A stretch of DNA of 64,000 nt, taken from Thermomicrobium sp. 4228-Ro. GTDB lineage: Bacteria; Chloroflexota; Chloroflexia; Thermomicrobiales; Thermomicrobiaceae. A model generated the notes under the pieces. The model was not told where the DNA came from. It searched no databases and saw nothing but the letters and a program-made list of their open reading frames with translations. The position numbers and the translations under genes are program-made. Below, in pieces: positions 9,082-17,620 of the stretch; position 1 is the first letter of the stretch, and each line of letters starts with the position of its first letter. The stretch covers positions 186,001 to 250,000 of the forward strand of contig NZ_JAPFQM010000006.1 in the NCBI RefSeq assembly GCF_026241205.1. Direction: 5' to 3'.

Positions 9082-9383
9082 TTGTCTCCTCCTCATTTCT
9101 CATTCAGCCGCACGGAACGACAGGGATAATCGGTGCGGTCTCTGGCACCCAGCAGTACTCCAGGCCGTACCCTCCTCTCACCACGCCGCTCGATCGCGTT
9201 ACGTCTCTAGGATTCTTTCGACGCTGGCTGCTGCAGCTACTCTCCCACAAAGTGACGACAAGCCTCATACCAACACTTTAAAGATACACCTACTCGCTGT
9301 CAAGCTCATCCAGCAGGCGGAAAGCTCCCGTCGGCACGGAGAGGGTTGACGCTTGCCCGATGCGGACGTATCCTTCCATCGAG

Positions 9384-9400
9384 ATACCCCTATGGGGTAT
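9384..9400 (+). promoter_or_regulatory. CsoR-type copper-responsive operator
   Basis: ATACCCC-TAT-GGGGTAT is a perfect 7-bp inverted repeat with a 3-bp spacer, matching the operators of CsoR repressors, which release DNA on binding Cu(I). It lies 34 bases before the start of a copper-chaperone gene, which makes the assignment strong. No csoR gene is in the window. The rest of the 350-base gap from 9082 shows no other clear feature. Confidence 0.85.
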
Positions 9401-9433
9401 GACCGTTCTGGACTCGAAAGTGGGAGGGTGACG

Positions 9434-9640
9434 ATGGTAACGCGGGTGTACCGAGTGCCAGATGTCAGCTGCCAGCACTGCATACGGGCCATTACCGAGG
9501 AGCTTCGCAAGATCGAGGGGATTCAGGATATCGAGGTCGACCTCACGAGCAAGACCGTCCGTGTCGTCAGCGAGGAGACCGTACCCGACGAACGCATCAG
9601 GAGCGGAATTGAGGAGGCTGGTTACACGATCGCGGGCTGA
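9434..9640 (+). CDS. copZ: Copper chaperone with heavy-metal-associated domain (CopZ-like)
   Basis: A 68-residue single HMA domain. The metal-binding C13-x2-C16 (VSCQHC) lies in the first loop, and the ferredoxin-like strand order is plain (VYRVPDV, IQDIEVDL, TVRVVSEE, GYTIAG). It would carry Cu(I) to an exporter or to the regulator. The ATG at 9434 follows GGGAGGGTG; a longer in-frame version would start upstream of the operator and is rejected. It stands alone between a CsoR site and a terminator, so it is a one-gene copper-induced unit without an adjacent CopA ATPase. Confidence 0.9.
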   Translation: MVTRVYRVPDVSCQHCIRAITEELRKIEGIQDIEVDLTSKTVRVVSEETVPDERIRSGIEEAGYTIAG

Positions 9641-9670
9641 GGGGTCTTCCAATCGCACGGTTACTCCCTC

Positions 9671-9701
9671 CACCGGGAGCCTCCGCTCCCGGTGTTCCTT
9701 T
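9671..9701 (+). terminator. Intrinsic terminator after the copper chaperone
   Basis: CACCGGGAGC at 9671-9680, loop CTCC, GCTCCCGGTG at 9685-9694, then TTCCTTT. A perfect 10-bp GC-rich stem followed by a T-rich run, 31 bases after the chaperone stop codon. Confidence 0.88.
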
Positions 9702-9885
9702 CCGGTTCGGGTCACCAGCCCCCCGATCACCACCCGTCCTACCGGTTGCCCTCGTTCCCTTGGCCGTCAGGTGGCTGCCCATAGTAGTGGGAACCCCCGT
9801 GCAAACTGGTCCCAGGACGACGTCCGTCTCCTGATTCGGGCCCCATATCTTAGCTAACGGCTAGTCCCCCAGGCTACCCTCTCCT

Positions 9886-9949
9886 GGGCAGGAACTCGCA
9901 CTAGAACTGGGACGAAAGGCACTCGCGGTGCCAGCGCGGTCGTGCCGAA
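9886..9949 (+). other. Structured leader before the receiver gene, weakly like a c-di-GMP-I riboswitch
   Basis: Three short blocks occur in the order seen in GEMM-I (c-di-GMP-I) riboswitches: GGGCA at 9886-9890, GGGACGAAAGGCAC at 9909-9922, and GCGCGGTCGTGCCGAA at 9934-9949. The canonical versions are GGGCAAACC, GGGACGCAAAGCC and GCCxGGxTGCCGA. The match is imperfect, especially in the first block, and I could not fold it. Confidence is low; the segment could be ordinary leader. Confidence 0.2.
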
Positions 9950-9990
9950 GTGTCACGATGGAACGACCGAGGGTCGGAGCGGAGTGAACC

Positions 9991-10482
9991 GTGGGAGACA
10001 CCTGGCGCATTCTCGTGATCGACGACGATCGTCAGTTTCGGTTGACCCTGGTCTCGGCGCTCGAACTCCGAGCAACGGTACGAACCGTCGATACAGTCGA
10101 TGCAGCATACCGGTTGCTCGATACGTGGCGTCCTCACGCTGTCGTACTCGACCCGGCAATGCGTGCCGGCGATGGCCTCGAACTCCTGGCCACATGCATG
10201 GCTCGCAAGAACCTTCGGGTATTCTGTTGCCTCCCAGGGCGCTTCGCCACCTCACTCCAACCAACCTTGCGCACGGTAGCCTTGTTGGATCGCAACTCTC
10301 CGGCGCGCTCCCTGGCCCAAGCTATTACGACGACGCTCTCGCAGTCGCATTCTGGTGGGGTTCTTACAGCCCCGACAGCACCCTTCGAAACACGGCCGAT
10401 CGAGCCGCCATCGGAAGGACGCAACCACGCATCCGCTCAACCGTCCAGAGCATCTCTTTTCTCCAGCGAGGCCGCACGTTAG
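9991..10482 (+). CDS. Response-regulator receiver domain protein, degenerate active site
   Basis: A 163-residue protein made of one CheY-like receiver (residues 5-115) and a disordered Ser/Pro/Arg-rich tail with no output domain. The acidic pocket D11-D13 and the phospho-acceptor D54 (VVLDPAMRAG) are present. The conserved Thr/Ser of strand 4 and the Lys of strand 5 are not: the equivalent places read VFCCLPG and LLDRNSP. Switching by phosphorylation may therefore be altered or lost. The GTG start follows GGAGCGGAG. No histidine kinase is adjacent. Confidence 0.72.
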   Translation: MGDTWRILVIDDDRQFRLTLVSALELRATVRTVDTVDAAYRLLDTWRPHAVVLDPAMRAGDGLELLATCMARKNLRVFCCLPGRFATSLQPTLRTVALLDRNSPARSLAQAITTTLSQSHSGGVLTAPTAPFETRPIEPPSEGRNHASAQPSRASLFSSEAAR

Positions 10483-10490
10483 TCGACGGC

Positions 10491-11273
10491 TCAGCGGTGC
10501 CGCACGACTACACGCACGGGCACGGGTGGCAGCGACCATTCGGTCAGGCGAGGCAAGAGACGCGGCACGAGTGACCATGCCACGATAGCGAGTGTCGTAC
10601 CTGCAATGCAATCGAGGACGTAATGGTTACCGGTACCGATGACCGCAATCGTCATCAGCGCTGCATAGACGATACCGATGAGGTGCAGGACACGCTGTTT
10701 GGAGAGCCGCAGGAGGCCGATACAGACGAACACAGCGAACGCGACATGCAAACTCGGCATAGCGGCGAACGGGTTGTAGAGGCTCGCAATCCCTGGGTGA
10801 TCGTAATTGACACCGCGTGAGATCGCGAGCGTATCGACGAAGCCGCGCCACGGGAAAAAACGGGGTGGTGCCAGCGGGAACAGGGCATAACAGGTCAACC
10901 CGACAGCGAGGATAGCGAGAAACGTCGCGCGCACTTCACCGTATCGATCGGGGACGCGGAAAAACGCCCAAATACCGAACAGCAGTACGGCCGCGAGATG
11001 CGTGTAGGTATACACGCCATTCAGGAGCGTCAGCAAAAGCGGATACGCTAGTACGAGATTCTGCACCGCACGCTCGGCTGCGAGACCCAGGGCCTGTTCG
11101 ATGCGCATGACGAGGAATGCATTCTGAAAGGCGTCGTACGCCCGACCGGCAGCGACACCACGCGTGACATAATAAAGCACGAACAGCGATGCCATCAGGC
11201 TGAACTCGAGGATCGCCGCGCGGGAACGGGAGAGCGAACCATCGTGGGTAATGACACGTTTCACACCAACCAT
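10491..11273 (-). CDS. PAP2-family membrane phosphatase
   Basis: A 260-residue polytopic protein with about six transmembrane helices and the acid-phosphatase motifs of the AUR1/inositol-phosphoryl-transferase-like branch: PSLH in AAMPSLHVAFA and the later GTGNHYVLDCIAG with the nucleophile-supporting histidine and aspartate. It would dephosphorylate a lipid phosphate or transfer a headgroup at the membrane. The start at 11273 has GGAG upstream; an open extension to 11393 lacks membrane character and overlaps the divergent gene. The 3' end lies 8 bases from the receiver gene on the other strand. Confidence 0.85.
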   Translation of the reverse strand: MVGVKRVITHDGSLSRSRAAILEFSLMASLFVLYYVTRGVAAGRAYDAFQNAFLVMRIEQALGLAAERAVQNLVLAYPLLLTLLNGVYTYTHLAAVLLFGIWAFFRVPDRYGEVRATFLAILAVGLTCYALFPLAPPRFFPWRGFVDTLAISRGVNYDHPGIASLYNPFAAMPSLHVAFAVFVCIGLLRLSKQRVLHLIGIVYAALMTIAVIGTGNHYVLDCIAGTTLAIVAWSLVPRLLPRLTEWSLPPVPVRVVVRHR

Positions 11274-11446
11274 CGAGACTCCTGCAGTACGCGGGTCACC
11301 GCTCGGCACACATGCTCGACAGCTACCTCTCTCCCCGGTAGTCTTACCATCGCTGTCGTCGTTGCGTCCACCGCAGCGCCCCAGTGGGCGCAATGAGACA
11401 GCGTTCGTACGCTATACTGCAGGAGCGGAACGGAGGGGGCGAGACT

Positions 11447-12457
11447 GTGCAACCTACCATCGCAGAGGCAGTCGACCGGTTCATCGCCGATCTTCGCTTG
11501 TCCCCGCGGACTCGATCCACCTACAGCATCGCGCTCAAGAAGTTCCTCCAGCATCTCACCGACATCCAGGGGCTCGATCCCCAGTCTCCACTGGAAGTCC
11601 TACGTGAGGATCATGCACTCGCCTTCCTCCGGGATCTCGTCCCGGAGGACATCAAGACTCCCGAGCAGGTTTCGCGTATGCGGACGGCCCAGACCACGTT
11701 CGCAGCGGTTCGGAAGTTCTACGCCTATCTCGTCTCGTTCGACCTTCACCCGACACTGTCGACCGAAAAGCTCAAGGTACGCGCGGCTGCGCTCTTGCCG
11801 CGGTTTACGCCGCCTCCACCTGACGTCCGCACCGATCAGCTGGAGCGAATCGTCGAGTACGTGCGCCGCTTACCTCCGCACGAAGACCGTACACGCGAGC
11901 TCCGCCGACTCAAGGTTCGCGCACTGATACTTTTCCTCTTTCGAACGGGAGTCCGAGTCTCGGAACTCTGCGCACTCCGCAAGCAAGACATCGATCTGGA
12001 AACGGGGACAGCACGTATCTACCGCGCGAAGGGCGGCAAGAGCCGAACTGTTCACTTCGACAGCGAGACAGCTGACGCGCTCATCGCGTACTGGCGCGCT
12101 CGCGGAGACAGTGGACGCGGGAGCGGGTCGTACCCCGCCTTCAGCGGCCGTGACAGACCCGGTCAGCCCGGCCGACCGATCGCCCCGCGAACCGTTCAAG
12201 CACTAGTGAGTCGTCTGTGCGAAGAAGCGGGTGTCGAGTTTCCAGTGACTCCACACTCGTTCCGGCATGGCCTCGCAACCGAACTGGTACGGCGCCGAGT
12301 ACGGGAATCGACCGTGCAGGCGATTCTCGGGCACGCCTCCCCAGTGACGACACGGATCTACGTCCACCTCACTGCTCAAGATGCAGCCGACGAGTACCAT
12401 GCGGCTTTCGGGGCATACCAGCGCCCCGGCACGCAGCGACAGGCTGGTGGTGCATGA
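11447..12457 (+). CDS. Tyrosine recombinase, XerC/XerD-like
   Basis: A 336-residue site-specific recombinase. An N-terminal SAM-like core-binding domain (1-115) precedes the catalytic domain with all six residues visible: R170 (TGVRVSEL), K195, H270 and R273 (PHSFRHGLA), H296 (LGHASPVTT) and nucleophile Y305. The GTG start is chosen for GGAGGGGGCG upstream. No flanking repeats, cargo genes or tRNA are seen, so it looks like a resident recombinase rather than part of a mobile element; whether it resolves chromosome or plasmid dimers cannot be told. Confidence 0.88.
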   Translation: MQPTIAEAVDRFIADLRLSPRTRSTYSIALKKFLQHLTDIQGLDPQSPLEVLREDHALAFLRDLVPEDIKTPEQVSRMRTAQTTFAAVRKFYAYLVSFDLHPTLSTEKLKVRAAALLPRFTPPPPDVRTDQLERIVEYVRRLPPHEDRTRELRRLKVRALILFLFRTGVRVSELCALRKQDIDLETGTARIYRAKGGKSRTVHFDSETADALIAYWRARGDSGRGSGSYPAFSGRDRPGQPGRPIAPRTVQALVSRLCEEAGVEFPVTPHSFRHGLATELVRRRVRESTVQAILGHASPVTTRIYVHLTAQDAADEYHAAFGAYQRPGTQRQAGGA

Positions 12458-13662
12458 GAGTGCAAGACGCTCTTTCGTTCTTCATTCGGCTGCTTCTCCT
12501 CGTTGCCCTCCCGATCGGCTGCAGCACGGCGCAGCCTGCTCTCGACCACCCGAAGCCTACCCCGACCTCGCCGCCAGCGAGCGTGCTGACACCCGACACC
12601 AACGAGATCCGGTTTCGCCCCGAACCGATCATCGGGCAACTCGTCCTGGCGACTCAAATCGGCGAGGACGAGGCGCCGCGCGACGAGCGAGCTTCCGTGC
12701 CAGTCGGCACCGAACGGCTCTATCTCGTCGTGCGTGTGAGCGATTTTCCAGCGGGCTCGACACTCGTGGCGGTGTGGACTCGCGGTACGAACGAGATCGG
12801 TCGGAGCGAACGGAAGGTCGACGAGGCGATTCGTGGCAGCCGCTGGGTCGCCCTTACCTTCCCGCAAGCCGGGTCGTTGAGCGGGGGAGAATACGCTGTT
12901 CGCCTCTATCTCGATGATCGCTTCATCGATTCCCTCGTGTTCTCAGTGGGTGGAGGAAGCGGAACGACCGGAGGACAGCAGGCGACACTCGTCTTCACCG
13001 ATGCGCTACCGGCGGACGGGAGCCAGGTCCACGCGCTCGATGTCTTTCCTGAAGGAACCACGCGAGTCATCGCTGTTCTCGTGGATGTACCGCCTGACCT
13101 TCAGGCTGACCTGTGGAGTCGTTGGACGATCGACGGCCAGATTCTGACCGAAAGCGGTGCCGATGAGCTGCGTTTCCCCTTCGTGCGCACCTTCACACTC
13201 GAGCGCGAGGAACCGCTTCCGGCTGGGACCTACACAGTCGAAATCTTCGCTGACCAGCAGTCGATCGCGCGCGGCACGTTCCGAATCGCCGGAGCGAATC
13301 CGACACCGAGCCCAGCGGAAATCCAGGCGAGCGTCGAGGACGTCCGCCTGGTGCGGGCAGTCGAGCCGGGTACCGGCGTTCCGGTCGGGGCGGCACTGCG
13401 AGAGGTCCAGGCACCAGCGCGCATCTACATCGCTATCCTCGTCCACAACCTCCAGCCCAGCGATGTTCTGGAGGTCATCTGGCAGCGCGCTGGGGTGGAA
13501 ATCAGTCGCCAACCGCTGCGTGGTCTGGCGCTCTCATCCAACTGGATCGCTCTTCCCGTCGAGCTGCCAGCTGAGACGGGGCCGGAACCGGTACCGTACA
13601 GCGTGATAGTGGTGTTGAACGGCGAGACGGTCGCCCAGCGTTCACTCGTCGTCCATCCGTGA
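12454..13662 (+). CDS. Lipoprotein of unknown function with repeated beta domains
   Basis: The ATG overlaps the stop of the recombinase gene (ATGA), so the two are coupled. The 402-residue product has a hydrophobic leader and lipobox LPIGC with C23, a Thr/Pro linker, and then three similar beta-rich segments of roughly 110 residues. Each has the pattern V-x-W-x-R-x-G followed by SxWIALxxPxx and PYxVxVxLNGxxxxxxxF, as in SNWIALPVELPAETG and SRWVALTFPQAGS. They resemble Ig-like modules. I do not recognise a named family; a surface-exposed role is inferred from the signal only. Confidence 0.72.
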   Translation: MRVQDALSFFIRLLLLVALPIGCSTAQPALDHPKPTPTSPPASVLTPDTNEIRFRPEPIIGQLVLATQIGEDEAPRDERASVPVGTERLYLVVRVSDFPAGSTLVAVWTRGTNEIGRSERKVDEAIRGSRWVALTFPQAGSLSGGEYAVRLYLDDRFIDSLVFSVGGGSGTTGGQQATLVFTDALPADGSQVHALDVFPEGTTRVIAVLVDVPPDLQADLWSRWTIDGQILTESGADELRFPFVRTFTLEREEPLPAGTYTVEIFADQQSIARGTFRIAGANPTPSPAEIQASVEDVRLVRAVEPGTGVPVGAALREVQAPARIYIAILVHNLQPSDVLEVIWQRAGVEISRQPLRGLALSSNWIALPVELPAETGPEPVPYSVIVVLNGETVAQRSLVVHP

Positions 13663-13719
13663 ACTCATCCCGCCACCGTGGCGCTCGACGATTCAGCTAC
13701 CGTGGAACTGGACGGAACG

Positions 13720-14673
13720 TCACTCCTGCGCCACGAGTTCCTCAACGACCCGGCGCGCAGCGACGAGCCAGCGTTCGTCGGTGTCGTCCGGTACCGAGCA
13801 CCCGTTGGCGAGGATCAGCCCGCGCCCGCCGGTCTGCTGGAGCGCATCGAGCGCTTCGGCACGAATCGCCTCGAGCGGGCCGCGGACCAAGGGGCCGAAC
13901 TCGTCCCAGCCACCCATGAGGCACTTCTGCGTGCGCTGGCGAGCCTCACGCAGCGAGGGGCCAGCGCGCCGGTCGCTCCAGCTCAGCACGCCGACAGGAT
14001 AGTCCAGAACATCGTCGAAAAAGAGGTCACGATCACCGTGGACATGGACGATGTTCAGCCAACCGTCGGCGGCACCGCGGAGCGCGAGCAGATCGTAGGG
14101 GCGGCCGAGCTCGCGGTACTGCTCGCGAGACATCGCGACCGCCGTGCAGCCCTGGAGCGCGAAGAAGATCCCATCGGCGCCAGCCTCGATCACTCGTTCG
14201 AGATGCTGGCGAACGTTCTCAGCGAGGACGGCGAGCGCTCCGTGCACGACGGCCGGGTGCTGCGCCGCGTGCTGCAGGACGAGCTCCGGCTGTGCAGCGA
14301 AGTAGAGCGCCTGCGTGAGTGGGCTGAAGACCGTCACGACGATCGGCACGTCGGGGCCAGCGAGGTGGCGGAGCCAGCGAACCGCTCGCACCCATTCGTC
14401 ACCATAGCGACTCCGCGTGAAGTCGATGGCATCGACGAGATACCAGTCCTCCACGTCGGTGACACAGCGGCGCGGGAATGGATAACGGAGATCCGGCATC
14501 AGCTTCGCGATATCCAGGTCGAAACGGCGGACGAAGAACTCGTACGTCAACTCAGCCAGGCGGCGTCCGGAACCGCGCGGACGGAAGTGATGCCAAAAGC
14601 AGACCGGCGGGCGATCGACAGCCTGGCCTGCGAGCGCCGCCTGGACGCGTTCTCGCTTCGTCATCGTGGCCAC
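13720..14673 (-). CDS. Uroporphyrinogen decarboxylase-like protein (not HemE)
   Basis: A 317-residue TIM-barrel protein of the UROD/MetE-C superfamily. It keeps the general layout (TKRERVQAALAGQAVDRPPV at the start, ILANGCSVPDDT near the end) but lacks the RQAGR motif of true HemE near the N terminus, where it reads FWHHFRPRG. Members like this often act on methylated or unknown substrates. The start is a GTG with AGGACGG upstream, or the ATG nine bases later. It is the second gene behind the beta-propeller-like protein, 18 bases apart. Confidence 0.78.
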   Translation of the reverse strand: MATMTKRERVQAALAGQAVDRPPVCFWHHFRPRGSGRRLAELTYEFFVRRFDLDIAKLMPDLRYPFPRRCVTDVEDWYLVDAIDFTRSRYGDEWVRAVRWLRHLAGPDVPIVVTVFSPLTQALYFAAQPELVLQHAAQHPAVVHGALAVLAENVRQHLERVIEAGADGIFFALQGCTAVAMSREQYRELGRPYDLLALRGAADGWLNIVHVHGDRDLFFDDVLDYPVGVLSWSDRRAGPSLREARQRTQKCLMGGWDEFGPLVRGPLEAIRAEALDALQQTGGRGLILANGCSVPDDTDERWLVAARRVVEELVAQE

Positions 14674-14691
14674 GCGTATCCGTCCTTTCCA

Positions 14692-16368
14692 TCAATCCAA
14701 CCGTTCGCTCACGTGCTCGGGCAGCGTCACGAGGAGAGTGGGTTCCTCGCTCCGGAGCACGATCAAGAGATCGCCGCGAGCCCGCTCAGCAATCGCCACG
14801 ATCGCGCCGCCATGCGTGACGACCACCCCACGCAGCAGCCATCCTGGTAGAAGATGCGCGACCGGTTCGAGCGTTGCTGTATCGTAGACCCACACACCGT
14901 CGCCGAGTTCTCCGGACAGCGGATACACGACGTAGAGGCGTGTGCCGTCCGGAGACAGAGCCACACGCAGAGCGTTGCCGCTCTCGGCTCGTGCTGCGGG
15001 TGCGAGGTACTCGAGAATCTGCCGCCACCAAGTTCGATCGGTCGCAGGTGCCGGTACCGTGTCGCGTTGCCGCGGCAGTCCGGTCACCGCATCGACCGCA
15101 GCGATGCGTCGTAGCTGGAGATCGACGAGGTAGAGCGCGTCGCTGTTCGTGGAGGGAAGCACAAGCGTGGTGGCGGGATCCGCCGCGAACCTGGCGATCA
15201 ACACGCCGCTCGTCACGTCCCAGAGTCCGATCCAGGAACCAGTGCTGTCGCGGCACCAGGCATACCACCGCAGTTCTTCGATTCCGAGTACCCCGCCATC
15301 GAGATCCGGATTGGCCAGACAATCGACATCGCCTGACGCGATCGATGCGAACGACCAGCGGCGCACGGCTTCGAGCTCCACTTGCTGCCCCATGAAGGAG
15401 GACAGCCGAGCTTCACCGGAACCATCCAGTGAAAGACCGCGCTCGAGCACGATCACACGGTCGCTCCGGGTGACCGCGAGGCGCGGTACGACTTGCGTAC
15501 CGCGCATCGCCCCCGGTAGCGGTCGCTGAGCCACAATCGTCCCCGACTGAACGTCGAGCACCAGCAGATCCGCTTGCCAGCTCTCACCGAGTCGAGCGGC
15601 GCGGTAGACCGCGAGATACGGTCGCCACGGGAAGCCGGCGAAGGCGAAGACCACAGCAGGGGTCGTCGTCGAGCCAGCCTGGAGCGAAGCACGGACCGGT
15701 TTCAGGTCGTACCGCTGTTCCTGGCCCGTCAGGACGTCGGTGAGCGCGAGACTGACCTGCCATCGGCCCCCGTACGTCCGACTCACGGTATCGATCGGCA
15801 CGGCTGACCGGCGCACGAGATAGGAGCGCTCCCCCACCCGCACGACCGTCTCACCGAAGAAGCGCACGACACTTCCTGTATCAGGATCGAACCGAAGCAC
15901 CGTAATCCAGGAGCTGCCACGGAGGAGCGCTGCATCCTCGCTCACCGGCGGGGCACTCAGGCGTGGCGCGACGAAGACTTCGGTTTCAGCACGGGACACC
16001 TCGACCCCGTTACTGGCTTGCACAGCGAGCCACCAGGTTCCCGCCTCGTTGAAGGGTACCGCGATGACGTACCGTCCAGCTTCTTCTTCGGTCGCGGTGC
16101 GCACCTCAGCGATCGCGCCCGCAGCGCCAGCACGCGCGTTTCCCGCCGACTGGACACTCGCCTGCAGCCGCAGACCGCTCACGGGGTTTCCCCATGCATC
16201 GACGACGCTCACTTCTACCGTCGCGACATCACCAGCAGCCAGTGCCGCGGGACGAACGACGAGCGATGTCACCCGCAACGATGCTGGTTGGGCCATGAGC
16301 GGTACCGGCGATCCGATCGCGAGGATCGTCAGGGAAAGAAGCACCAGCCACCGAGCCGATGGTCGCAT
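14692..16368 (-). CDS. Secreted protein with an Ig-like domain and a beta-propeller-like region
   Basis: 558 residues with a Sec signal peptide ending near PLMAQPA. Residues 30-130 form an Ig/FixH-like module (VVRPAALAAGDVATVEVSVVD, then a GTWWLAV strand). From about 145 onward, repeated strand motifs such as LRVALSPDGTRLYVVYPL and SDALYLVDLQLRRIAAVDA indicate a YVTN-like propeller. Two cysteines (DCLANPD, YAWCRDS) may pair. No membrane anchor follows, so the protein is free or held by partners. Function unknown; its downstream neighbour is the UroD-like gene. Confidence 0.75.
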   Translation of the reverse strand: MRPSARWLVLLSLTILAIGSPVPLMAQPASLRVTSLVVRPAALAAGDVATVEVSVVDAWGNPVSGLRLQASVQSAGNARAGAAGAIAEVRTATEEEAGRYVIAVPFNEAGTWWLAVQASNGVEVSRAETEVFVAPRLSAPPVSEDAALLRGSSWITVLRFDPDTGSVVRFFGETVVRVGERSYLVRRSAVPIDTVSRTYGGRWQVSLALTDVLTGQEQRYDLKPVRASLQAGSTTTPAVVFAFAGFPWRPYLAVYRAARLGESWQADLLVLDVQSGTIVAQRPLPGAMRGTQVVPRLAVTRSDRVIVLERGLSLDGSGEARLSSFMGQQVELEAVRRWSFASIASGDVDCLANPDLDGGVLGIEELRWYAWCRDSTGSWIGLWDVTSGVLIARFAADPATTLVLPSTNSDALYLVDLQLRRIAAVDAVTGLPRQRDTVPAPATDRTWWRQILEYLAPAARAESGNALRVALSPDGTRLYVVYPLSGELGDGVWVYDTATLEPVAHLLPGWLLRGVVVTHGGAIVAIAERARGDLLIVLRSEEPTLLVTLPEHVSERLD

Positions 16369-16407
16369 CGTCGTTCAGCCCATGCGAAGAGAACGGAGCA
16401 CTGACTC

Positions 16408-17466
16408 TCACCAGCTATATGGTTGGTATGTCCGCTCATGCGCTTCAGCCAGATAGCGACGGAGAAGATCGACCGCGGCAGCGATATCCTCGACATGCGC
16501 CATCTCGTTCACCGTATGGACGTGGCGCGTGGGGATGGAAAGCGTCACCGCTGGCACACCGGCGCGCGCACGCTGGAGAGCTCCCGCATCGGTTCCGCCA
16601 CGCGGCAATACTTCCAGCTGGTACCGAATGCCGTGGCGAGCAGCGATCTCTCGGACATGCTCGATCAGCGGACGACTCGGGATATGCGACGAATCGAACA
16701 CTTTGATCGCGACGCCTGCGCCGAGCCGGGTGATCCGATCGTGCGCCTCGATACCTGGAACGTCGCCAGCAATGGTGACATCCAGGGCGATCGCCACATC
16801 CGGCTCGAGGCCGAAGCCGGCTGTCTGCGCACCACGCAGCCCGACCTCCTCCTGGACCGTCGCCACAGCCACGATTTCCGCTTCGTGTCGCTCGAGATGA
16901 CGAAGGGCCTCGAGCATGACGAAGACGCCGACGCGATCATCCAACGCCTTGCTCAGCACAGTCGGCCCCAACCGCACGAAGTCGCGAGCCAGCGTGACCA
17001 TGTCGCCGATTTCGACACGCGAGCGGACTTCCTCGGCGGGGAGACCGAGATCGACATAGAGGTCTTCCAAGGCTGGCGCCTTGCGCTCCTCCGTCGTCAA
17101 CAGGTGGATGGGCTTCGTCGCGAGCTGGAGCGCGCCGAGGAGCGGCTCGCCGGAGCGTGTCCAGACGTGGACGCGTTGGGCGACGAGGACACGGGCATCG
17201 AATCCACCGACCGGCTGCAGCCGCAGGAAGCCGTTGTCGTCGATATGGCGAACGAGGAAACCGATCTCGTCCATATGCGCGGCGAGGAGGACACGCCGGG
17301 CGAGCCGGCCACGACGGATCCCGATCAGGTTTCCCATGGCATCGACGCGCAGCTCGTCGACAACAGGTTCCAGAGCAGCCCGGACGACCTCCGCGACGCG
17401 GGTCTCGTGACCGGCAATGCCCGGTGTCTCGCACAGGCGCTGCAACACGCTCCAATCGAGTTCCAT
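16408..17466 (-). CDS. M42-family metallo-aminopeptidase
   Basis: A 352-residue cytosolic aminopeptidase of the glutamyl-aminopeptidase/endoglucanase-like M42 family, which forms large dodecameric shells that trim peptides. Metal and catalytic residues are seen as H64 and D66 (AAHMDEIG), D176 (ALDDR), E206-E207 (VQEEVG), D229 (ALDVT) and the final histidine in RHVHTVNE. Length is as usual. It pairs naturally with PepF, the divergent oligopeptidase 155 bases away, as two steps in peptide breakdown. Confidence 0.92.
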   Translation of the reverse strand: MELDWSVLQRLCETPGIAGHETRVAEVVRAALEPVVDELRVDAMGNLIGIRRGRLARRVLLAAHMDEIGFLVRHIDDNGFLRLQPVGGFDARVLVAQRVHVWTRSGEPLLGALQLATKPIHLLTTEERKAPALEDLYVDLGLPAEEVRSRVEIGDMVTLARDFVRLGPTVLSKALDDRVGVFVMLEALRHLERHEAEIVAVATVQEEVGLRGAQTAGFGLEPDVAIALDVTIAGDVPGIEAHDRITRLGAGVAIKVFDSSHIPSRPLIEHVREIAARHGIRYQLEVLPRGGTDAGALQRARAGVPAVTLSIPTRHVHTVNEMAHVEDIAAAVDLLRRYLAEAHERTYQPYSW

Positions 17467-17620
17467 CGGGTACCAGCTCCTCCATCATTCAGCGAACGCA
17501 CCGACGCTCACATCCTAGCATCCGGCGTCAACGCTCCCAAAGCACAGCCTCGTTCACCGGACGTATCCTGGCGGGTAGGATGGAACGCAAGCGGGCCAGC
17601 CACGGGAGGGAGGTCGAGGG

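Noticed and set aside
14692-17466. Long frames on the opposite strand of the propeller, M42 and UroD genes
   Set aside because: They mirror well-recognised genes; high GC keeps the complementary frames open.
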